Assembly: GCA_024195585.1 (NCBI GenBank)
Contig: SWBL01000345.1
Coordinates: 1-53,784, forward strand
DNA: 53,784 nucleotides
Origin: Aureobasidium sp. EXF-3400
Taxonomy: Eukaryota > Ascomycota > Dothideomycetes > Dothideales > Saccotheciaceae
Reading direction: 5' to 3'
The stretch's first letter is position 1; each line of letters begins with the position of its first letter. The notes below the pieces were generated by a model. The model ran no database searches. It saw only the letters and a list, made by a program, of their open reading frames with translations, and was not told the DNA's origin. Made by a program: the position numbers and the translations under genes. Positions 40,189-48,955 of the stretch are shown here, in pieces.

Positions 40189-43045
40189 CTAGTATTCCAC
40201 TCTGTCCTTCCAGATAGGAGCCTTTCTCACATCATCCTCGTCCCACTCGATCTTACCCTTCTCGTTGAAGCGAGCACCCTCATCAGAGATGTCAATAACC
40301 TTCTTGGTCTCTTTGACTTCTTGAGTAGAAACACCAAGCTCGTCTTTGACAATCCAGAGCTTGGGTGGCTTGGCAGTGATGGCAGGGTGGTGATAAGCGT
40401 GCTTCAGAGTCTCTTCAGGGATGGAAGGAGCGGGCTGACCTGGGAAGGCATCCCAAAGTTGGCGACGGAGGGCTGAGTAATTGCTCTTGGATCCGTTAAA
40501 GAGGAAGGGTGCGAAGAGTCCGCCTCGCTTGAAGTGTTCAACGAAAGAATTGGTGGTTTTGTTGTCAGAGTAGGGCGCGATCTGTTTGGGTTGCACACCA
40601 TTGCCATCCACATCGATCGGTGCGGTTGCACCTTCTTCGTTTGCTTGCGCCAATGCTTCTTCTTCATTCTCGGCCATGAGTTTGTCCGACAGCGTATTTG
40701 TCAAAGGAGCGAGAATCATGTTGAGGTAGGTCTGGTAGATGGCGGTAAGGATGAGAAGAACCACCATCAATTTGGCTGGGCCATCTGCTCCACGCGCACC
40801 CATGAGACCGATCAAGCAGATCTCTGCGAGGTAAATACCAACACTAAGATGTTGAAGAGCTCGACCGTAGGCATCGCCTTTGGTATCGACAGCCATAGTC
40901 AAGACATAGAAAACGTTGTAGCGGAAGGCCAGATACAGGAAGTAAATACCGAGCATGGCAAATCCAAGGACCAGCGGAGCGATGCAAGAGTATGAAATCG
41001 CTATGACAGCGAAGAGCGTGAACTTGGGGTAGGTATCTCCCCAGCTGAGTCCAGTAAGCGTAACGAATCGTTCAAACTTTGTTCGAGGCGTTGTGTCCAG
41101 GAATGGTGACAGAACATTGAACATAAGGAACGGCACTATCTGGAAGATTGTTGAAGCAGTGACGGCGATACCCTGGAGGATAAAGAAAGATAAATAGAAT
41201 GTGCTAGCAGTTGGCAGATTGTCAGCAAGAAGTTTGGGGGCCTGGCCAGGGTTGTTCCAAATTTGTTCTGCGCAGAAGACATTAGCTTGCTTGGGTAAGC
41301 CACTAAACATCAAGACACTTACTAGCAACTGTCGAGGCACCTGAACTGAAAGTCGTAACAAGGAAGACCTGTACGACTTGGAAGGCAAAGTACCATCCTT
41401 GCGTACGTAGCTCAATCTGCGCAAGCGTGATGGATCCAGCCTTTCTGGCAGTGACTGCGTATATCAGCACATGACATCAATATATGGTCGGGTTACACTT
41501 ACAGCGACAGATGATGGGCACAAGGGCCAAGATTGCGGATATCAGAAGAGTGGGAAGCAGACCACCAATGGCGCCTTTTGTTGAGGCTGGAAGCTTGTTG
41601 ACGAAAGCAAGAGGAGGGAAACTCTGAGCAAGGTTGTCGATATCGGCAAGCGAACCAACGAGACCAACAGGGACGGACCAGAAGACAATCAACAATATGA
41701 CGATGGTGTTTGCGATGATTGTGCGCGCCCAACGCTCAGGCTTGCCGATCGCCAAGTTCGGCCAGACAATTTCGTCCGGACTTGCAATACCAATGGTCGC
41801 TGCTTCCATCTTACCCGGCTGCTTCCAGAAAGGGTCAGAGTAGGCCAGCTGTGCGGCACGCTGAGTTTCAAACTCGACAAAGGCTGCAGGAAGGAGTTTC
41901 TCGTAACCTTGCACGTGCCGTTTCTGGAGGGCTTCGACCTTGGGGATGACTGCCTTCAGCTGCTCACGGTACATCTCGATGGAATCCAGCCTTCTACCAA
42001 CCATTGCGATGCGCTTCGAGGGCCTTTCTTTGGGAGCGATCCATTGCTGTGTAGCAGTACCTGCTCTTTCGGGGTCATTTGCGAAATGCTTCTCCCCTTT
42101 CAAATGCTTCTTGGTGGCGATGGTAGACAACGTAATCTCCGATTCCTCAAGCGCAATGGCAGTGTCGTTCATATCGTTGACCAGCTTCTCGAGCTCAGTA
42201 CAATCCGTAGCCAACCAGACACGCTTGACACCAAAAAAGTCTGCCTTGATCCATTTCTCATGACGCATGTCATCCGGAACACCTGTAAACAGCACTACAC
42301 GAGTGGACATGCGAGTGGCGTTACGAGGAGTTGTGAGGTATGCCTGACGGAGGTTGATGTAGTAAAGTGTCTCCTTGGTGATGACAAACATGACAAATCC
42401 GAGGAAGAGCCATGCGCATAGGGCGTGCCAATAGAGCTTGCTAGGATCTGAGACATTGCTGAAGGTGAACATGTCGAGCTCAGATTGACTGCCGCCCCCA
42501 TTGTAGTTGACCCGAAGCAGGAAGACCCATGTGATGATGGTACCAACAAGACAGATGTAGGTGAGCATGCGGAAGTAGCGTATGAAGAGGTAGTTGTCCA
42601 GTGTCTGATGGTTCAAGACGAACTGATCAGGCAGTTTTCTGAAAGCAGAGATCCAGTTGAACATGCCAAATGCTGGCTTGGGTGTTTTCTCCCTGTTTCT
42701 GTCAGCAAGGTTCTCTTTTCTGGTCCATGTCGTGATATTTCTTACTCATCTTCCAATGTGTTCAAGAACGTTCGGGGTGCATAGATACGATGTTGCTTTT
42801 GCCGTAGATACAAGAATGCTAGTATCATGGGAATGGCAACGATAAGCAAAGGCACAACAGTGAAGATCAATTTGTTGTATGAGGAGGATCCTCCACGATT
42901 GTCTCCTTCGCCCATGATATCTAGTCGAAAGTCAGCATGCACTGATCATGCTGTAGCGATCAGCTGAAGATGGATCCCAGAACTGCATACCTATCATGTC
43001 GCCGAGCACGCCCGTGTTCAACACACGTTGGTCACTGAGAACCAT
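40189..43045 (-). CDS. OSCA/TMEM63/CSC1-like cation channel (RSN1_7TM family)
   Basis: Predicted stress- or stretch-gated, Ca2+-permeable cation channel of the plasma or endomembrane. Exons 43045-42991, 42920-42746, 42692-41503, 41454-41323 and 41267-40189 give 876 aa. An N-terminal segment with LIFTVVPLLIVAIPMILAF is followed by RIYAPRTFLN and two more helices with LDNYLFIRYFR, then the cytosolic domain with TRVVLFTGVPDD and AFVEFETQRAAQLA. The pore region follows: IVWPNLAIGKPERW, FWSVPVGLVGSLADIDNL, GLLPTLLISAILALVP, STIFQIVPFLMFNVL and YPKFTLFAVIAISYSCIAP. The order matches the RSN1 transmembrane domain. The last 200 residues are cytosolic. All junctions close in frame, with exon 4 (132 nt) read in a different frame from the longer open frame around it. 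Confidence 0.92.
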
Positions 43046-43908
43046 GTTGACCTCTGCTGATTTTCGGCGTCACTATCGAGTGTGATGTTTAGATTAAACT
43101 CAACACTCTTGATGGTTCGACAAGAAGCTTCGTGTTTCAACTTTCGTGGCTGGCGAGTCGTGACGAGCGCTGACGCAATCTCAGCCCTGCTTTGCGGAGC
43201 TGCAACCAGCAAACTGGGACGGTGACATTTTCTCTCTTTCACCATCCCGCATATTTACAACACCTCCCGAGCAAGTTATGCAGTCGTGCGGGAAGAAATT
43301 GAACATAACAGATGGCAGGTTGTGCCAAGTAAAGCAAATAACTACATCAAGCTCTTCGAAGGCATGACCTGTTTCTTTGTCATTATCATGATTCGGCCGA
43401 TAGTTCATGTTTGATTCCACCTTGGTATAATGTTTCTAAAGCTAGCCTTCTTGCCAAACAAAAAAAACTCAAGGAAGATACAGAATTCGTTCAAGCTAAC
43501 CACTCGTCATGGTGGCCATTGACCGCACGCCCGTGCAGGCCAATGGCCACCTATACTCATGACACCCGACCACAACCACTCCTGCCTGCAGCATCAACCC
43601 AGAACAAAACTGTTTCCCAGCAACAAGTCTTCCTTCAAATCTTTGCCCACATTTTCTTGCCTTCGGAAGTTCGACTAAGAACTTTGTCAGAGTCAGCTAT
43701 GAACTGAAGCAGTCCCTCTCCTGCGAATTGAGGCGGCAACGGCAACACAAGATATTTCGAGACGTCTTCGTTCCACAGAACGCAAAACGCATTAGAGTTG
43801 GCGCACAATTTGCATGCATATTGACGTGGCCCTTCAACAGTCCAAAGAGGGGCCTTGGTAAAAAGCTGGCTCTTCACACATCTTCCTTTTCTTTTCGCAA
43901 ACCTCCAG
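43046..43908. other. 863-bp intergenic region with GC-rich palindrome
   Basis: Upstream of the channel gene and downstream of the coiled-coil gene. It holds the palindrome at 43511-43551. An A-rich run lies at about 43461-43470. No gene recognised. Confidence 0.45.
43511..43551. repeat. 41-nt GC-rich palindrome
   Basis: GGTGGCCATTG (43511-43521) is perfectly complementary to CAATGGCCACC (43541-43551). Inside, GCACG (43525-43529) pairs with CGTGC (43532-43536). It lies about 470 bp upstream of the channel gene start. It could be a dyad binding site or an RNA hairpin. Confidence 0.7.
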
Positions 43909-44913
43909 TTATTGCGGGGACATGTGTCCTTGGTGGAAAGCTCGTCCATTTTCCGGGTAAACTCGGCTTGAATATCTTGAAAGAGAAAGGGCTTCGCCGT
44001 CTTCGTTCACGATCTCACCTTCGTGGTTGACAGAGAATTTTGAAATGCCCACATTCGTGCCTTGGTCGACGACTGCCTCGGTCTGTGCAATGGGCTTGGG
44101 TTCTCTGCGGGGTCTCTTCGTGGCACTGGTCTCGACGACATCTCTGCGCGTCCACTTCTTCCTCTTCTTTGGTTGAGCCGGAGACGAGACGGATGCTGCA
44201 GTATTGTCTTCGCGATGCTCTGATGATGTTCGGGTGGTCGCTCCGATGTTGGGTGCATCTTGAGCAACTTGATCGGCGTTCGCATCTTGTGGGTCGTCCT
44301 GCGTTGTAGTCTCCTGCTCGGCTTGCTGGCCAAGGGTGTCGAAAAGCTCTGGATCGGAGTCGTACGCATCTTGAGCAACTTGATCGGCATTGGTATCTTG
44401 TGGGTCGTCCTGCGTTGTAGCCTCTTGCTGTCCAAGAGTCGAAGTGGCCTCTGGTTGGATAGCATCACGTTCCCTGGTCAGGCCTGTGGCTTCTGATGTG
44501 AGTCCCGTGGTGGCAGTCCTGTGGCTCTCTCCATTGGGCGCTGATGAGAACGAGACAGCCTTTAAAGATGTACCAACTGAGGTTGTGACTTCGTGGGGCG
44601 GGCCAAGGGTTGTATCTTGGCTTGCTTCTCCCGAAAGAATGAAGTCCTTGATTTTCTGTCTCTCACGTCTCTCTCGGTCTAGGTCTCGCTGAAGTTGCCA
44701 ATTTTTGTCCTGCAAGGCGTTTATCTCGTTCTGTTTGTTGGCAATAATGTGCCAGCAGCCCGCATTATCATCCTTGAGCTTCTTGTTGATTGTGATGGTT
44801 TTTTCGAGGCGGCTGATGGCAGTGTCTCTTTGGTTACTGACCTCATCAAACTGCCTTTTGATGAGTTGGTTACACTGCTCTTCTAAGGACAAGCGAGGCG
44901 TATTGGCTGCCAT
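43909..44913 (-). CDS. Coiled-coil orphan protein with internal repeat and basic nuclear signal
   Basis: I do not recognise this family. A single exon gives 334 aa. Residues 5-95 are a clear coiled coil (RLSLEEQCNQLIKRQFDEV, then heptads with ERRERQKIKDFI). A low-complexity acidic middle carries two 37-residue repeats with the shared core TTQDDPQD(T/A)NADQVAQDA. Residues 245-280 are basic (KKRKKWTRRD and KRPRREPK), a likely nuclear localisation signal. The end is unstructured. Many short frames run antisense through it because of the repeats. The ATG at 44913 opens the frame; the 3' end could contain a missed intron. Confidence 0.6.
   Translation of the reverse strand: MAANTPRLSLEEQCNQLIKRQFDEVSNQRDTAISRLEKTITINKKLKDDNAGCWHIIANKQNEINALQDKNWQLQRDLDRERRERQKIKDFILSGEASQDTTLGPPHEVTTSVGTSLKAVSFSSAPNGESHRTATTGLTSEATGLTRERDAIQPEATSTLGQQEATTQDDPQDTNADQVAQDAYDSDPELFDTLGQQAEQETTTQDDPQDANADQVAQDAPNIGATTRTSSEHREDNTAASVSSPAQPKKRKKWTRRDVVETSATKRPRREPKPIAQTEAVVDQGTNVGISKFSVNHEGEIVNEDGEALSLSRYSSRVYPENGRAFHQGHMSPQ
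44255..44446 (-). repeat. Coding tandem duplication, period 111 bp
   Basis: GCATCTTGAGCAACTTGATC recurs at 44255 and 44366, and the next 40 bp also match closely. The offset of 111 bp equals 37 codons of the coiled-coil orphan. The second copy is cut short at about 44446. Confidence 0.8.
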
Positions 44914-45356
44914 GGTAGAGGTGACGAATGAAATGGAAATTGTTGGGATGAAGGTGTTGTGCGAATGGAACAGATGTTGTGTTTATTCAGAGTTAACAGG
45001 AAAGTCCGCTTCAGATGTTATCCTGCCGATTTGAGCCCGGGAAACTGCAAGAGCTCGACCACTGCTCCTTCTGAAAGAGCAACGAAGCACAACGCTCAAT
45101 CCGATGACCCAATCAGCTTACCTAGCAAGAATAAACAGGCGTCATGAGTCCAATGCCGCTTCGCACACACTTCGCGAATCTAGGAGCTTTACAACTCTTA
45201 CTTGGCGATGCATTGACATCTCTACTTTGTGCACAGATCGGTTGGAGGATAGACAGATGGGGAGATCGCATCTGACGTTCAACGACAACTCTGGTTACGT
45301 GGGCTGGGAGAAGCAGTAGCAGAGATGGGCCAAATACAAAGTCAACATAGATGAAT
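44914..45356. other. Intergenic region with no recognised element
   Basis: 443 bp between the start of the coiled-coil gene and the stop of the second F-box gene. Nothing notable beyond a presumed promoter. Confidence 0.4.
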
Positions 45357-47066
45357 TTAGATGATAAAATCTACATGTACCAGGTTTTCATCGGAACCGT
45401 GAATACTGAGATCTCCTAAATTTGCATCTGCGCTGAAGTACGTCTTCACAACTCCTGACCAATCCAAGTGATTCCTTCCTGTTTGCGCCCACGATTTTGC
45501 AGCCCCTGACCAGATCTTGTAGCGAATCCCGGCATCCTGACACATCCCTACGAACTGAGCACGAGCAACGGGCCACGATTTTCTATTTAGATCCAAGCTC
45601 CCCGATGATCCAGTATTGCCTAAACACAACTTGGCAAGATTCCTTGTCTCGACAAGTTCAAAGTATCGTAGTTGAGGAAGATCCTTATGACCCCATCGTT
45701 CAATAAAGTTCGATAATGGGATTGTGAAGCCGTCGTCAATCTCCCGTACGACCAGGCTTTTTAACGAAGCGGGCAACAGATCTGAGAAATTTAAATGCTC
45801 TGGGCTGGCTTTTGAAAGCAGTATACTCTGGCTTATCTCCAACGATTTGAGCTTCGAGAGTCGACGGAGATCGAACTGTTCGGCAAAGTGAATCGTGCCG
45901 TACAGATAATTGTCATGAACAGGTAAGATCAACTGCAACCGCTTGAGAGTGTTGGCTCTTTTTGCCAGAGTATCAAGCCACTTCTGATCAATTCTAGCCT
46001 CAAAACACAGCGTCGTTGCAACGTACTCAAATGACTGCAAGCGGCTGCAACTTTCAATCAACGTGAGCAGCCCCAATGAGCAGGAATCAACGCCTTCAAC
46101 CCGCAGATGCTGCAAATTTCGCAATGGTGGCATCTTATAGTTGGCCGTATTGTTTTTGAAAAAGTCCCACATGTCGATAAGGTTGAAAGACTTGAGTGTT
46201 GTGATGTAGATAAGGGGCATATACAATGCATCAGCATCCCAGTCGCCCCAGCCCTGCTTACGAAGAGTCAGACCTTCCATATGCGCGAGAAATGGCAAAG
46301 ATGGTGGTGGAAAGGGCATCGAGGCGACAAGGTTGAAGCTGGGAACATTGGCAGTAAAACTCCTTTCGTCTTTGACCCATGAAGCAACACCCAGTAGTTG
46401 CTTGACCAGCATGCCAAAATGTTTATTGAAGGTCGAGTGGAAGGACTGGATGTCTAGATACTTGAGATTAGGGACGAGCGTCAGGAGAAGAGCTATCGCT
46501 GCGTCGTCCCTGCCCCTTGCCAAATCTGAGCGCCATGCGTCGTGCCAATTTTGGCCCTCCAACTCTGAATCGAGAGCAGCGATTCTGCGCGTGGAGTCAA
46601 GACATCTATTCAACAGAGTCTCATCCAGTATCCTACTTGTCTTCTCTGGCACTTGAAATGTCTCGTAAACATCGGAGCAACAGGGGATTGCTTGTCCGAA
46701 GTCATCCTCGTCTTCTCGTTCTTCGTCTGCTCGTTCCTGCAGACGAACGAACCAGACCTGATTTGCAAGACTAGGTCGATCCAACAAGGTACGTATATAG
46801 AGCTCCAGTGTTTCGGTTGCTTTGACCCCAATGTCATCATAGATTATCCCTTGAACTGTGTCTGGTTCCAAAATTTTCGACTCTCTGACAAAATTTCGAT
46901 AGAGCAGTGGCTGTGCGAGCGCGCACATACCCCTAGATGTCAAGCATAGGCTCGCGAGCGTTTTGGTGGCGGTCTTCCACGCATTGTGATGTTCTGGAGC
47001 TGTCAACACCTCAGTCGAGAGTTGCTCCACGATGCAGAGCTGGATATCTTCCGGAAGATGTAGCAT
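45357..47066 (-). CDS. F-box/LRR-like protein, orphan
   Basis: A probable SCF adaptor. A single exon gives 569 aa from the ATG at 47066, chosen because codons further upstream in the frame contain only a TTG start. The F-box reads LPEDIQLCIVEQL, then LASLCLTSRGMCALAQPLLYRNF (about 4-57). Downstream, irregular Leu-rich segments (LVPNLKYLDIQSF, LRNLQHLRVEGV, RRLSKLKSLEISQS, LPQLRYFELVETRNLAKL) spaced through the protein suggest a degenerate leucine-rich-repeat domain. The second F-box gene of the window; it is not similar to the first beyond the motif. Substrate unknown. Confidence 0.75.
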   Translation of the reverse strand: MLHLPEDIQLCIVEQLSTEVLTAPEHHNAWKTATKTLASLCLTSRGMCALAQPLLYRNFVRESKILEPDTVQGIIYDDIGVKATETLELYIRTLLDRPSLANQVWFVRLQERADEEREDEDDFGQAIPCCSDVYETFQVPEKTSRILDETLLNRCLDSTRRIAALDSELEGQNWHDAWRSDLARGRDDAAIALLLTLVPNLKYLDIQSFHSTFNKHFGMLVKQLLGVASWVKDERSFTANVPSFNLVASMPFPPPSLPFLAHMEGLTLRKQGWGDWDADALYMPLIYITTLKSFNLIDMWDFFKNNTANYKMPPLRNLQHLRVEGVDSCSLGLLTLIESCSRLQSFEYVATTLCFEARIDQKWLDTLAKRANTLKRLQLILPVHDNYLYGTIHFAEQFDLRRLSKLKSLEISQSILLSKASPEHLNFSDLLPASLKSLVVREIDDGFTIPLSNFIERWGHKDLPQLRYFELVETRNLAKLCLGNTGSSGSLDLNRKSWPVARAQFVGMCQDAGIRYKIWSGAAKSWAQTGRNHLDWSGVVKTYFSADANLGDLSIHGSDENLVHVDFII

Positions 47067-47606
47067 CTCGCAAAGTCGAGTAGTTGGCGGTGATTCAGCT
47101 AATGCCCAGCCAGCTCTAGAACTGGTGATCAAATGCCAGAGGAATGGTTGATCAGAAATTTATTGGTATCGAAACGAGATTAGTAGGTGGGTTCGACTCG
47201 ACACGTGATCGGAGGCCTGAAATTGCAATTACTTGGTACTGTAGATTAAATGCAAAGATCTTACACGAGCTTCGACCACGAAATTGTGCATAGTTGGTCT
47301 TTGTGCATAAGACATGATATGCACTTGTGTGGTATACCAACTGATGAAGGAGCAAGCTTCGTTAGAAGAGCAGGAAATGTGTTGGTCTTTCTGCCGTTCT
47401 TCATTTCCCTAGAAATTGCTCTTCCTCTGTTGAAAATAAACCAAAAGACTGGATGACAGTAAGAGCAAAGCGTTACGTAAGAAATCCATGCCTAGTTGAG
47501 AGGCTCCCCAAAGACTTCTTTCGGATCAGAATGAAGAGTTGAGTGCTACGTCTGAACGGTATGTTGATTTCGGGTTGTCAGGCGAACTTACTGTCACCAA
47601 TGGTCA

Positions 47607-47657
47607 GTAGGTGCTCAACGATAGATGAAATTGGTATTTCATTATCATAGCACCTAC
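47607..47657. repeat. Stem-loop 1 (9 bp + 4 bp + 6 bp)
   Basis: GTAGGTGCT (47607-47615) pairs with AGCACCTAC (47649-47657). Inside, GATA (47620-47623) pairs with TATC (47643-47646) and ATGAAA (47625-47630) with TTTCAT (47637-47642), leaving a one-base bulge and a 6-nt loop. Confidence 0.65.
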
Positions 47658-47671
47658 CCAAGGGAGTCTAC

Positions 47672-47685
47672 ATCGCGAAAGCGAT
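47672..47685. repeat. Stem-loop 2 with GAAA tetraloop
   Basis: ATCGC (47672-47676) and GCGAT (47681-47685) flank GAAA, a GNRA tetraloop when read on the plus strand. On the minus strand the loop reads TTTC, so the tetraloop argues weakly for a plus-strand RNA. Confidence 0.45.
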
Positions 47686-47695
47686 CCCGGAGAGC

Positions 47696-47803
47696 CTTGT
47701 GCAACTCATTCTAGGAGACTTCATGCAAATGCTTGCCTGAACCAAGTCTGCAACCAACTCAACCAAGCATTTGCATGAAGTCTCCTAGAATGAGCCCCAC
47801 AAG
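47696..47803. repeat. Stem-loop 3: perfect 31-bp inverted repeat
   Basis: Arms 47705-47735 and 47764-47794 are perfectly complementary over 31 bp with a 28-nt loop (47736-47763). Beyond a symmetric 3x3 internal loop a further 6 bp pair (CTTGTG 47696-47701 with CACAAG 47798-47803). It lies 63 bp past the stop codon of the RNase III-fold gene, so it may sit in that gene's 3' UTR. Confidence 0.9.
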
Positions 47804-47865
47804 ACACACTGGGATCACCTTCGTCCGAGTCGCCACATGTCAAGGTGACTTATGGAACGAAACTG

Positions 47866-48377
47866 TTAGTCAGGGTGAGGGGGAGATAACATTACCACTT
47901 GGTAAATGCCTAGAGTCTTCATGACAGACTTTACGCTTTCCATGTCGCAATCTGAATCAAGACAGACGGCGCCAACGATGGCTTCGAGAAGTGTCGCGGC
48001 TTGCTTGTTTGAGCAAGGGAGGCCTTCAGGCATTACGCAGGCGGCAAGACCTGTCTCACGTGTAACTCTGGCAAGGTTGACGTTGCCTAGCAAATTCTCT
48101 CGCATTGTGCTCCAATTCTCTGAGGGATATTAGCAGCTATGTGGAGACCAGATTGAGAGCAACGGAACCCACTTCTAGGTAAATCCCCGAGATACCATTC
48201 ATCTACCATGGCAGAATCCATCTTGCAATCACCAACGACAGCAAGTCTGTAGTTTGCGCCTGGGACGCCGAGTGTCAATGCCTCTATGACATGTTTGTTC
48301 GAACGGAAGCGATAGCCGATCAGTTCTTCGGTTCGTTTCTGTTGTCGTTGTTGTTGTTGTTGCTGATAAACATCCAT
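47866..48377 (-). CDS. Small RNase III-fold protein, probably catalytically altered
   Basis: A single RNase III-like domain of 152 aa from exons 48377-48173 and 48119-47866 (donor A/GTGGGT, acceptor CCTCAG). After a Gln run (about 5-10) come EELIGYRFRSNKHVIEALT, YRLAVVGDCKMDSAMVDEWY, WSTMRENLLGNVNLARVTRETGL and ATLLEAIVGAVCLDS, which follow the RNase III helices in order. The catalytic block usually reads LEFLGDAVL and D..EA.IGA; here the first Glu is replaced (LAVVGD) and the later Asp is replaced in ATLLEA, so cleavage activity is doubtful. No dsRNA-binding domain. Similar small proteins occur in many ascomycetes. The C-terminus may differ if a donor at GTGGTA near the end is used. The hairpin cluster lies directly downstream. 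Confidence 0.78.
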
Positions 48378-48955
48378 CTTGGCGATTATTGTATGTCAGA
48401 TCGACTTCGGATGATGCTGTTGAGCGCAAACAGAATTGGGCATTGCAAGACAACCCGTATATGTGTGTAGGTGGCTGGGATTGTGCCCTGTGCACAAGTT
48501 TCACCGCCTTGCCTTGCATTCAGCGAAGCAAACCACCACAGCCATCTTCCAATCAGTTCAATATCCATGAAAAGGTCCGAGGGACATGCCATGTCGCTCG
48601 ATGCGCTGCGCCCGATGATCAACTAATATAACTTAGCCATCATTGTCCTAAACCAGCGAGATGCTACACACGGTGCGGAATCTATTTCATAGTGCAGTTG
48701 AGATCATTACTCTACCGTGCTTCTGATATATTGCACATCTGACACGTGAAGTGTTCCGCAAACCACACTGTGCCGCTCCGAACAATATCAGAACATTACA
48801 CTGCATATGCAGACTTGCTGTTTCCAGCAGGCCGACTGGAACGTATCCATGATCTTCACTGCGAGCCGATAGCACTCGGTTGAGATTCTCAGAGGTCCTT
48901 TTGCTCAAAGGGGAGCGCGTGGCTGCTTTCAACACGGCAGGAATACACACACGCC
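48378..48955. other. Divergent intergenic region
   Basis: 578 bp between the RNase III-fold gene and the multi-pass membrane protein. A CACGTG lies near 48743-48748, about 210 bp upstream of the latter. No ORF with support. Confidence 0.4.

Larger units (their letters stand above)
47067..47865. other. 799-bp intergenic region with stem-loop cluster
   Basis: Between the RNase III-fold gene (3' end) and the second F-box gene (5' end), both minus strand. A CACGTG lies at 47202-47207, 136 bp upstream of the F-box ATG. Three stem-loops occupy 47607-47803. The rest shows nothing recognised. Confidence 0.6.

Noticed and set aside
47185..47210. GGTTCGACTC resembling a tRNA B box
   Set aside because: The flanking bases cannot form the T-arm stem and no acceptor stem or A box fits.
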